From the NCBI GenBank assembly GCA_003551125.1, contig PULY01000021.1:1-6716 (forward strand): a stretch of 6,716 bases of DNA, read 5' to 3'. Position 1 is the stretch's first letter. Each line of letters opens with the position of its first letter. Positions 1 to 5,789 of this stretch are shown piece by piece. Under the pieces are notes generated by a model that saw nothing but the letters and a program-made list of their open reading frames with translations, did not search any database and had not been told where the DNA came from. The position numbers were made by a program, and so were the translations under genes. The stretch is from Candidatus Iainarchaeum sp. Its GTDB lineage: Archaea; B1Sed10-29.

Positions 1-2
1 AA

Positions 3-89
3 TCAAAACATAACTACCCTGCAAAAAAACACCTCTATCAAATAGGAAACACGGTGAAATATATATTTAAAAAAATGGAACAATTTTAA
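3..89 (+). CDS. Possible C-terminal tail of an upstream gene (partial)
   Basis: A frame is open from the left edge (first full codon at base 3) to a TAA at 87-89, giving 28 residues ending KKMEQF. The peptide is basic and aromatic and reads like a plausible protein tail. However, 28 open codons in AT-rich DNA can occur by chance, and I recognise no family. The other two + frames close within the first 45 bases. If real, the gene lies upstream on the same strand as the KaiC-like gene and ends about 80 bases before it. Confidence is low because there is nothing to align. Confidence 0.22.
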   Translation, partial: SKHNYPAKKHLYQIGNTVKYIFKKMEQF

Positions 90-97
90 AAGATTTA

Positions 98-111
98 GAA
101 AAGTTTTTAAA
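98..111 (+). promoter_or_regulatory. Candidate BRE/TATA promoter for the first KaiC-like gene
   Basis: GAAAAG followed by TTTTTAAA resembles an archaeal BRE plus TATA box. A start site about 25 bases downstream would fall near 131-135, about 40 bases before the KaiC ATG at 172. A second AT-rich candidate (AAATATATATTTAA, 57-70) would give a leader of about 80 bases. This is inferred from sequence only; in DNA this AT-rich such matches are common. Confidence 0.33.
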
Positions 112-130
112 CAAAGCACACTTAATTAAA

Positions 131-169
131 ATGAAGGCAGAAAAAGACATTGAAAAGAACTGGAGATAA
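131..169 (+). CDS. Possible 12-codon leader ORF before the KaiC-like gene
   Basis: ATG at 131 opens a 12-residue frame, MKAEKDIEKNWR, ending in TAA at 167-169, two bases before the KaiC start at 172. It has no Shine-Dalgarno of its own. Its ATG lies where the TATA-like element at 98-111 would place the transcription start, so it could be leaderless. The KaiC Shine-Dalgarno (GGAGAT, 162-167) lies inside its last codons, so its translation could influence KaiC initiation. It may equally be chance. Confidence 0.18.
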   Translation: MKAEKDIEKNWR

Positions 170-171
170 AA

Positions 172-921
172 ATGGAAAGAATTAAGTCAGGAATAAAAGG
201 TTTAGACGAATTAATAGATGGAGGATTTCCAAAAAACCGGATGATATTAGTATCAGGAGCTACAGGAACAGGAAAAACGACTTTTTCAATGCAATACATA
301 TGCTACGGAGCAAAGAATGGAGAACCGGGAGTATACATAACTGTAGATGAGCGACCTGAAAGCATAAGAGAAGATATGAAGCAATTTGGTTTTGATATAG
401 AAGAACTAGAAAGAGAGGGAAAAATAGCAATACTGGACGCATCATCCGCAAAAGTAGGCCGTACATCCAGTGAAAAATACTCAATACCTCAAATAGGATT
501 GGATGTAGATGAATTAATACTAAAAGCAGTTGGTTTAATAGATAAAATAGGAGCAAAAAGAATAGTTTTAGATTCAATTCCTGGACTAGGAATGCAGATA
601 GAAAACGAACATGAAATAAGGAACATAATACTAAAAATGAATTACATGTTCTCAGAGGAAAATGTAACTGCTATAATGACGAGTGAAGTACCAGAACAAA
701 GTCTAAAAGTAGATAGAATGAAATTCAGCAAATATGATGTTGAAGCATACGCGGCAGATGGAGTAATAATGATGCATTACCTAGGAATAGGAAGCGAATC
801 AAGCAGATCAATGTTCATAAGAAAAATGAGAGGAACAAAACACACTGAAGATATATTACCAATGGAAATAACCAGCAGCGGAGTAGAAGTAAAACCGCCT
901 GAAAAAGGATACGAATACTAA
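172..921 (+). CDS. KaiC-like RecA-fold ATPase, single domain (first copy)
   Basis: A 249-residue protein with one KaiC/RAD55-type RecA domain. It opens with the family signature SGIKGLDELIDGGFP (6-20). Walker A is GATGTGKT (29-36) with Lys35. The segment VDERPE (58-63) sits where KaiC proteins carry paired catalytic glutamates; here the pair is Asp59-Glu60. Walker B is RIVLDS (130-135) with Asp134. The C-terminus has the KaiC-family RKMRGTKH motif (217-224). The family hydrolyses ATP, commonly as hexameric rings in the cytosol; most archaeal single-domain members have no assigned substrate. There is no HTH, receiver domain or membrane segment. Start ATG has GGAGAT (162-167) upstream and places the conserved motif at the N-terminus. 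The next gene is deoxyhypusine synthase, 101 bases downstream, followed by a second KaiC. It is not obviously archaellum ArlH/FlaH or recombinase RadA, since it lacks their extra domains and archaellum neighbours. Family is certain, function unknown. Confidence 0.93.
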   Translation: MERIKSGIKGLDELIDGGFPKNRMILVSGATGTGKTTFSMQYICYGAKNGEPGVYITVDERPESIREDMKQFGFDIEELEREGKIAILDASSAKVGRTSSEKYSIPQIGLDVDELILKAVGLIDKIGAKRIVLDSIPGLGMQIENEHEIRNIILKMNYMFSEENVTAIMTSEVPEQSLKVDRMKFSKYDVEAYAADGVIMMHYLGIGSESSRSMFIRKMRGTKHTEDILPMEITSSGVEVKPPEKGYEY

Positions 922-1022
922 AAAACTCGAAAACTAAGTTAATCCTCAGAAACAAAAAATATTTCTCAAAAATAAAGACCACTTCAAATGTAGCTTTGGA
1001 AATCTGAATAAAGGTAATTAAA

Positions 1023-1958
1023 ATGGATAGAGAAAAATTAGAACCAGTAAAAGATATAGATCCAAAAAAAATAAGATCAAAGGAACTAATAAAACAATAC
1101 AGGAATAGTGGAGGGTTTACCTCCAGTTTAATAGCTCAAGCAGATGAAATAATGAAAGAAATAAAAGAAAAAGGTGAAAAAACACATTTCTTTTTATCTT
1201 TCCCCGCCTGTATAACTTCAACAGGAACAAGAGGAGTTATAAAAGAACTAATTAAAACTGGAGAAATAAACACTGTAATAACAACATGTGGAATGTTAGA
1301 TCATGATTTAGCAAGAACCTGGAAGGAATACTACAAAGGATCATTCAAAATAAGTGATAAAGAACTTCAAAAAATGAAAATACATAGGCTTGGAAACATA
1401 TTTATCCCACAAGAATGTTACGGGCCAGTAATAGAAAAAAATCTACAGCCAATACTAAAAGAAATAAATGAAGAATACAGAGAACTATCAACAAACACAT
1501 TAGTAAGAGAAATAGGTAAAAGAATAAAGGATAAAGACAGTATATTGCACTGGATAGCGAAAAAAGAAGTAAATACATACATTCCAGGTATAACCGACGG
1601 TGCCGTGGGAACTCAGATATGGACATATCAACAGGACAAAGAATTCAATGTGAACCTATGGAAAGATCAAGATGAATTAGCAGATATAGTTTTCGAAGAA
1701 AAAGACACTTCAGCATTAATGATAGGAGGAGGAATAAGTAAACACCATGTAATATGGTGGAATCAATTCAAAAATGGATTAGACAGAGCAGTATACATAA
1801 CAACAGCTCCAGAATGGGACGGTTCACTTTCAGGAGCAAGGTTAAAAGAAGCAATATCTTGGAACAAGCTAAAATCAGAAGCAGAACATGTTACAATTCC
1901 AGGAGAAGCAACAGCAATACTTCCAATATTAACGGCGAACTTCTTGAAGAAAAAATAA
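1023..1958 (+). CDS. dys: Deoxyhypusine synthase
   Basis: This enzyme transfers the aminobutyl group of spermidine, using NAD, to a lysine of translation factor aIF5A, the first step of hypusine formation. The 311-residue length is normal for the archaeal family. Recognisable blocks are the N-terminal QYRNSGGFT (25-33), the NAD-binding region around STGTRG (66-71) and TTCGMLDHDLAR (87-98), PGITDGAVG (188-196), GGGISKHH (235-242) and EWDGSLSGAR (264-273). The catalytic lysine is Lys282 in EAISWNKLK, aligned from memory with Lys329 of the human enzyme; Glu276 and Trp280 match active-site residues. The residue before the lysine is Asn281, where Gly is usual. The ATG at 1023 has AAGGT (1011-1015) seven bases upstream. 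A TATA-like AAAATATTT (956-964) could give it its own promoter. Its TAA overlaps by one base an ATG at 1958 in the frame of the next gene. It lies between two KaiC-like ATPases, an association I cannot explain. Confidence 0.95.
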   Translation: MDREKLEPVKDIDPKKIRSKELIKQYRNSGGFTSSLIAQADEIMKEIKEKGEKTHFFLSFPACITSTGTRGVIKELIKTGEINTVITTCGMLDHDLARTWKEYYKGSFKISDKELQKMKIHRLGNIFIPQECYGPVIEKNLQPILKEINEEYRELSTNTLVREIGKRIKDKDSILHWIAKKEVNTYIPGITDGAVGTQIWTYQQDKEFNVNLWKDQDELADIVFEEKDTSALMIGGGISKHHVIWWNQFKNGLDRAVYITTAPEWDGSLSGARLKEAISWNKLKSEAEHVTIPGEATAILPILTANFLKKK

Positions 1959-2007
1959 TGAAAAATCTTTTAAATGAAAACCTCTTTACATTAAATAACA
2001 AAATTGC

Positions 2008-2013
2008 AAAGGT
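2008..2013 (+). promoter_or_regulatory. Shine-Dalgarno that decides the start of the second KaiC gene
   Basis: AAAGGT lies seven bases before the ATG at 2021, with the same motif and spacing as before the deoxyhypusine synthase ATG (AAGGT at 1011-1015). It supports 2021 over the upstream in-frame ATGs at 1754 and 1958, neither of which has a comparable site. Confidence 0.6.
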
Positions 2014-2020
2014 AAAAAAA

Positions 2021-2782
2021 ATGGAAAGAGAACCAACAGGAATACCTGGAATGGATAAATTAATACAAGGAGGAATACCGAAAAACTCCGTATCCTTAAT
2101 TTCAGGATCTCCAGGAACTGGAAAATCAATATATTCATTACAATTCCTAAAAGAAGGAGCTAAAAACCAAGATCAAAGATGTTTATATATTTCATTCGAA
2201 GAAGAGCCAGAAAGCATAATAAACCAAGCGGAAGGATTTGGTTGGAACCCTAAAGAACTTCAAGCAACTAGAAAACTGAAGATAATATATAATGACATAA
2301 CAAAAAGAATGCTGGGAGAAAACGAAACATATGTAGATATTATAAAGGGACAAATAGAAAAATACAATCCTGATAGGTTAGTAATCGATTCTTTAACACC
2401 CTTATCAAATTTACCAGTATCATTTGAAGAATTATCTCAATATGGACTAGCCACCGATTTCGATAGATTCTCACCAATAGGAATACAACAAGATCTATTG
2501 ATAAGGCTACAGATGCATAAATTAATAAATATAGTAAGAGACGCAGGTTGCACATCTCTATTGATATCAGAAGTAAAGAAAAACAGTGAATGGATGTCAG
2601 CAGACCATGTAAGTGAATTCCTGAGCGACAACGTAATATTATTGAGATATCCTGGAGGAAACATAAAGAGAACACTAAAAGTAGAAAAAATGAGAGGAAC
2701 AAACCACTACGAAGACGAAGCAGCAATGGATATAACAGAAGAAGGCATAAAAATAAAACAATTAGAAGAACAATTCAAGTAA
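2021..2782 (+). CDS. KaiC-like RecA-fold ATPase, single domain (second copy)
   Basis: A 253-residue paralogue of the gene at 172. It begins with TGIPGMDKLIQGGIPKN (6-22), has Walker A GSPGTGKS (29-36, Lys35), the acidic catalytic cluster SFEEEPE (58-64), Walker B RLVIDS (119-124, Asp123) and VEKMRGTNH (221-229). All ATPase residues expected of the family are present, and the Glu-Glu pair is intact, unlike the first copy. Between Walker B and the SEV strand (183-185) it has about 23 more residues than the first copy (about 130-160), making a larger surface segment. The frame is open back to an ATG at 1754, but those 68 codons to 1957 overlap deoxyhypusine synthase and carry no domain. An ATG at 1958 would add 21 residues and overlap the dys TAA. 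I chose 2021 because of AAAGGT at 2008-2013 and because the family signature starts there, as in the first copy. It is probably cotranscribed with dys (62-base gap). Function unknown. Confidence 0.92.
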   Translation: MEREPTGIPGMDKLIQGGIPKNSVSLISGSPGTGKSIYSLQFLKEGAKNQDQRCLYISFEEEPESIINQAEGFGWNPKELQATRKLKIIYNDITKRMLGENETYVDIIKGQIEKYNPDRLVIDSLTPLSNLPVSFEELSQYGLATDFDRFSPIGIQQDLLIRLQMHKLINIVRDAGCTSLLISEVKKNSEWMSADHVSEFLSDNVILLRYPGGNIKRTLKVEKMRGTNHYEDEAAMDITEEGIKIKQLEEQFK

Positions 2783-2840
2783 AAAATGACAAAAACCAAT
2801 TTAAAAAAACACACAAATTCTAATACCCAAAAACAAAGAA

Positions 2841-2866
2841 ATCTAGAGAAAATATAAGTTCTAGAT
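2841..2866. promoter_or_regulatory. TATA-like element bracketed by an inverted repeat; candidate operator for egsA
   Basis: ATCTAGA (2841-2847) and its exact reverse complement TCTAGAT (2860-2866) flank the 12 bases GAAAATATAAGT, which contain a TATA-like AAATATAA. Arm centres are 19 bases apart, about two helical turns, as expected for a dimeric regulator. Transcription from this element would start near 2880, giving egsA a leader of about 80 bases. The rest of the 181-base gap (2783-2963) is A-rich with no gene. The repeat is seen directly; its regulatory role is inferred. Confidence 0.35.
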
Positions 2867-2963
2867 ACCACGATTGACGAATAAAGAACATTCAAAGATT
2901 CTACAAAACAAAAATAACAATAACTGATTAATAAAACAAAGAAAATAAGAAAAAGAGAAGAAA

Positions 2964-3989
2964 ATGGAAAAACACATACAATTACCGAGAAATTTCTGGA
3001 TAGGTAAAAACTCCCTAAATAATCTTGAAAAGTTCAAAGAAAAAAATACTTTAGTAGTTACGGGACCCAAAACCAGAAAAATAGCGGGAGAAAGAGCCGC
3101 TGAAATACTGGAAACAGACTTACTGATAGTGGAAGAACCCAGCATTCAAGAGTCAGACAGAGTAAAAAAAGAGATAAAGAAAAATAAAATAGAAATAACC
3201 GTAGCTGTGGGTGGAGGAAAAGTAATAGATGTTACAAAAAAAGGAAGTTACGAAGCAGGGAAAAAATTTATTTCAGTTCCTACTACTTTAGCAAATGATG
3301 GGATAGCAAGTCAAATGGCGTCATTAATAGATTCAAATAACGGGACAAGAGAATCAAAATCAACAAAACCTCCTGAAGCAGTAATAGTGGAATCAGATAT
3401 AATAAAAAACTGTCCTTATAGATTAATAAGAAGTGGAGTTGGAGACACTTTATCAAATCTAACAGCAGTAAAGGACTGGAAACTGGGACACATACTAAAA
3501 GAAGAATACTACGGAGATTACTCCTCATCACTTACGAAAATGGTCGGAGAACTAGTAAAGAAAAGAGCAAAAATAATAAGGAAAAGAAATAGAGAAGGAC
3601 TAAGCACTCTTACAGAAGCATTAATATCTTCAGGAGCAGCAATGGGAATAGCAGGAAGTTCTAGACCAGCCTCAGGATCAGCTCATAAATTCAGTCATGC
3701 TTTAGATAAAATAGCAGACAGACCAGCACTACACGGAGAACAGTGTGGAGTGGGGTCAATTGCAATGAGCTACTTACAAGGAGAAAATTGGAGAGAAATA
3801 AGGAACGCTTTAAAAGATGTAGAAGCACCAACTACAGCTAAAGAATTAGGTATAAGCGACGATATTATGATAGAAGCAATGGTAAAAGCAAAAAAAATAA
3901 AACCCAAAAGATATACAATTATAGAACACATAAACATAGATAGAAAAATTGCGGAAAATACATTAAAAGCAACAAAGGTGATAAAATGA
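2964..3989 (+). CDS. egsA: sn-Glycerol-1-phosphate dehydrogenase
   Basis: Reduces dihydroxyacetone phosphate with NAD(P)H to sn-glycerol-1-phosphate, the stereospecific backbone of archaeal lipids; cytosolic, zinc-dependent. Its 341 residues match the usual length of about 350. It starts with the family-like LPRNFWIGKNSL (7-18). The dinucleotide-binding loop is AVGGGKVIDV (81-90). SVPTTLANDGIASQMAS (104-120) is the substrate/cofactor segment, and GVGDTLSNLTAVKDW (158-172) contains Asp161, a probable zinc ligand. SGSAHKFSHALD (237-248) and ALHGEQCGVGS (255-265) supply His241 and His257, the other probable zinc ligands. The Asn-Asp-Gly at 111-113 replaces the His-Asp-Gly common in the family, which I take as normal variation. 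The start ATG has only a weak purine-rich site (AGAGAAG) upstream. The gene overlaps the next by ATGA, and the next gene uses its product directly, so coupled translation is likely. Related glycerol dehydrogenases and AraM-type bacterial G1PDHs are alternatives, but archaeal context and motifs favour EgsA. Confidence 0.95.
   Translation: MEKHIQLPRNFWIGKNSLNNLEKFKEKNTLVVTGPKTRKIAGERAAEILETDLLIVEEPSIQESDRVKKEIKKNKIEITVAVGGGKVIDVTKKGSYEAGKKFISVPTTLANDGIASQMASLIDSNNGTRESKSTKPPEAVIVESDIIKNCPYRLIRSGVGDTLSNLTAVKDWKLGHILKEEYYGDYSSSLTKMVGELVKKRAKIIRKRNREGLSTLTEALISSGAAMGIAGSSRPASGSAHKFSHALDKIADRPALHGEQCGVGSIAMSYLQGENWREIRNALKDVEAPTTAKELGISDDIMIEAMVKAKKIKPKRYTIIEHINIDRKIAENTLKATKVIK
3974..3982 (+). promoter_or_regulatory. 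Strong Shine-Dalgarno for GGGP synthase inside egsA
   Basis: AAAGGTGAT, the best match in the window to the archaeal anti-SD, lies within the last egsA codons, with GGTG ending five bases before the ATG at 3986. It fixes that start and shows that the downstream gene recruits ribosomes while egsA is being finished. Confidence 0.7.
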
Positions 3990-4735
3990 AAGTGAAGGAA
4001 AAATTTGAAGAGATGATAGAAAAAGAAGGAGCATGCCACTTAACACTAATAGATCCAGATGAGCAAACACCTAAAGAATCAGTAAAAATGGCTAAAGAAG
4101 CAGAAGAAGCAGGAACAGATGGAATAATGATAGGAGGATCAGGAGTAGATCAAGATTCAACTAGAAAAACATGCAGAGCCATAAAAAAAGCTACAGACAT
4201 ACCAAAAATAATATTTCCTGGAGACACATCGAGCATAAACAAACACGCTGATGCTATATTTTTCATGTCTCTATTAAATTCTCGTTCAAGATACTGGTTA
4301 TCTATGGCGCAAGCATTCGGCTCATTCAGCGTTAAAAAAGCCGGTTTAGAGCCAATATCAGTAGGATATTTAATCTTAGAATCCAGTAACAAAACAAGTG
4401 TGGAATTCTACGGAGACGCAAATATAATACCCAGAGATAAACATAAAATAACAGCAGCATTCTGTTTAGCAGCACAATACATGGGAATGGACTACGCATA
4501 TCTAGAAGGAGGATCAGGAGCAGCAGAACCAGTTCCAAACAAAACAATAAAATTAATAAAGAGTCAAACAGAAATACCTCTGATAGTAGGAGGAGGAATA
4601 AGAGACGGAAAAACCGCTAAAGAAAAAGTAAAAGCAGGAGCAGACATAATAGTAACAGGAACAATAGCAGAAGAAACAAATGATGTAAAGAAGAAAATAA
4701 GAGAAATAGTAAAAGGAACAAAGTCCGGAAAATAA
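3986..4735 (+). CDS. Geranylgeranylglyceryl phosphate synthase (group II type)
   Basis: Forms the first ether bond of archaeal lipids by joining sn-glycerol-1-phosphate and geranylgeranyl diphosphate to give GGGP. A 249-residue TIM-barrel protein. Motifs seen: LIDPDEQ (21-27) near the start, GTDGIMIGGSGVD (43-55), NSRSRYWL (98-105), SVGYLILE (125-132), GDANIIPRDKHK (143-154), YLEGGSGAAEPVP (172-184) and the phosphate-gripping GGGIRDG (202-208) with GTIAEE (225-230). The YLE-GSGA segment and the GDAN-IPRDKHK block are those I associate with the group II family (Methanothermobacter type), against the YxEYSG of group I/PcrB; the usual YLEAGSGA has Gly for Ala here. It overlaps egsA by four bases (ATGA) and is followed after 31 bases by rtcA. 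It is the immediate user of the EgsA product. The related heptaprenylglyceryl phosphate synthase is the main alternative; prenyl length cannot be read with certainty. Confidence 0.95.
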   Translation: MKVKEKFEEMIEKEGACHLTLIDPDEQTPKESVKMAKEAEEAGTDGIMIGGSGVDQDSTRKTCRAIKKATDIPKIIFPGDTSSINKHADAIFFMSLLNSRSRYWLSMAQAFGSFSVKKAGLEPISVGYLILESSNKTSVEFYGDANIIPRDKHKITAAFCLAAQYMGMDYAYLEGGSGAAEPVPNKTIKLIKSQTEIPLIVGGGIRDGKTAKEKVKAGADIIVTGTIAEETNDVKKKIREIVKGTKSGK

Positions 4736-4739
4736 AAAA

Positions 4740-4757
4740 CCTTATAAGAAGATAAGG
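4740..4757 (+). promoter_or_regulatory. Potential RNA hairpin masking the rtcA Shine-Dalgarno
   Basis: CCTTAT (4740-4745) and ATAAGG (4752-4757) are perfect reverse complements around a six-base AAGAAG loop. The 3' arm contains the first part of the Shine-Dalgarno AAGGAG (4754-4759). A 6-bp AT-rich stem is weak, so it would act only at moderate temperature or with help from a protein. The same bases include the palindromic TATA-like CTTATAAG (4741-4748), which could instead be an internal promoter with a start near 4770, very close to the start codon. Confidence 0.28.
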
Positions 4758-4759
4758 AG
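4754..4759 (+). promoter_or_regulatory. Shine-Dalgarno fixing the TTG start of rtcA
   Basis: AAGGAG ends seven bases before the TTG at 4767. The nearby ATG at 4760 overlaps this site and is in another frame, and no in-frame ATG could supply the conserved N-terminal MIEIDGS segment. The site therefore decides for a TTG start. Confidence 0.7.
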
Positions 4760-4766
4760 ATGCGAA

Positions 4767-5789
4767 TTGATCGAAATAGATGGATCTAGAGGAGGAGGGC
4801 AGATAATAAGGACTTCTTCTTCATTATCAGCGATAACTAAAAAACCCATTAGAATAAAAAACATAAGGGGAGCTAGACCAAACCCAGGTCTAAAAGAACA
4901 GCATCTAAAAGGAATTAGAGGAATAAAAGAGATAACTAATGGAGAACTAAAGGGAGATAAAAAAGGATCAAGAGAAATAGAGTTTATTCCCGGAGACAAA
5001 ATCAATTCGAAGGTTCAAGTAAATATACGGACAGCTGGATCAATTGGCTTAATTCTACAACAATTTCAGATTTTAGCACTAAAGAAAAAAATAAAGTTAA
5101 CCGTGAAAGGTGGAGGAACACATGTAAAATGGTCTCCACCCGTGGAATATATTTCAAAAATATTTCTTCCTCTACTAAAAAAATATGGATACAAAGGAAA
5201 CATTGAAATTAAAAAAGAAGGATACTATCCAATAGGCGGAGGAGAAATAGATTCTACTTTAGATGGTAGAAAACTAAGAGATATAGTAATAAGAGAAAAG
5301 GGAAAAATAAAAAAAATAAATGGCATTTCAAAGGCGAGCGAACATTTAAAAAAACCTAAAGTGGCTGAAAGACAGAAAAAAGCTGCTGAAAGATACATAA
5401 GGAAAAAAATAGGTTTTGAAGAACCAGAAATAAAATCAGCATATGTAAAATCACCATCTCCAGGATCCGGGATAATCATAAAAGCAGAAACGGAAAAAAG
5501 TATAATAGGAGTAGATGAAATAGGTGAAAAACAAAAATCGAGCGAGGAAGTTGGCATAGATGCATCTAGTAAACTTGAAAAAGAATTAAATTCTAATTCA
5601 TCTGTTGATATAAATACAGCTGATCAATTAATTCCTTATATGGGATATATGGAAAAAGAATCAGAGATAAAACCGAGAAAAATTACGCAACACATAAAGA
5701 CCAATATAGAAGTAACGGAGAAAATGCTAAATTGCAAATTCAAATTAAATAAAGATTCTATTAAGTGTTCAGGTAGAGGAAACATCTAA
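4767..5789 (+). CDS. rtcA: RNA 3'-terminal phosphate cyclase
   Basis: Converts an RNA 3'-phosphate to a 2',3'-cyclic phosphate using ATP, through a protein-histidine-AMP intermediate. The 340 residues are of family length. Motifs: MIEIDGSRGGGQIIRT (1-16), RGARPNPGLKEQHL (34-47), GGGTHVKWSPPVEY (115-128), GYYPIGGGEID (152-162), VAERQKKAAERY (199-210), SPSPGSGIII (229-238), TADQLIPYM (284-292) and the catalytic block TQHIKTNIEV (307-316). His309 aligns with, and by coincidence carries the same number as, the adenylated His309 of E. coli RtcA, so this is the enzyme and not the inactive Rcl1 type. The N-terminal loop is shortened: the common DGSxGEGGGQ is DGSRGGGQ, so the conserved Glu is missing. 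The start is TTG, chosen from AAGGAG at 4754-4759 and from the conserved N-terminus. It follows GGGP synthase by 31 bases and is probably cotranscribed. No rtcB is visible here. It meets the peptidase tail to tail with a four-base overlap. Confidence 0.94.
   Translation: MIEIDGSRGGGQIIRTSSSLSAITKKPIRIKNIRGARPNPGLKEQHLKGIRGIKEITNGELKGDKKGSREIEFIPGDKINSKVQVNIRTAGSIGLILQQFQILALKKKIKLTVKGGGTHVKWSPPVEYISKIFLPLLKKYGYKGNIEIKKEGYYPIGGGEIDSTLDGRKLRDIVIREKGKIKKINGISKASEHLKKPKVAERQKKAAERYIRKKIGFEEPEIKSAYVKSPSPGSGIIIKAETEKSIIGVDEIGEKQKSSEEVGIDASSKLEKELNSNSSVDINTADQLIPYMGYMEKESEIKPRKITQHIKTNIEVTEKMLNCKFKLNKDSIKCSGRGNI

Noticed and set aside
260..577. Long - strand open frames opposite the + strand genes, here and in dys, KaiC, egsA, GGGPS and rtcA
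   Set aside because: They are Leu/Phe/Ile-rich mirror images of A-rich coding strands with no domains or ribosome sites; the + strand genes are all identified enzymes.
956..964. AAAATATTT as a promoter for dys
   Set aside because: The spacing is possible, but the match is generic in such AT-rich DNA and has no convincing BRE; not listed as a separate feature.
1754..2020. Start of the second KaiC at 1754
   Set aside because: The added residues are Arg/Ser/Asn-rich, overlap the conserved C-terminal part of dys, match no domain and have no ribosome site; the paralogue starts at the position equivalent to 2021.
172..2782. KaiC-like proteins as archaellum ArlH/FlaH or RadA
   Set aside because: No other archaellum or recombination genes are adjacent, there is no RadA N-terminal domain, and both proteins carry the KaiC-type KMRGT motif.
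4760..4766. ATG at 4760 as the rtcA start
   Set aside because: It is out of frame with RtcA and overlaps the AAGGAG site; TTG at 4767 gives the conserved MIEIDGS start.
5604..5640. RtcA VDINTADQ segment looked like loss of a catalytic His
   Set aside because: The adenylated His lies further on, in the H-x-x-TNI-x-V block; here it is His309 in TQHIKTNIEV and is conserved. The ADQ segment does not carry the nucleophile in E. coli or human enzymes as I recall them.
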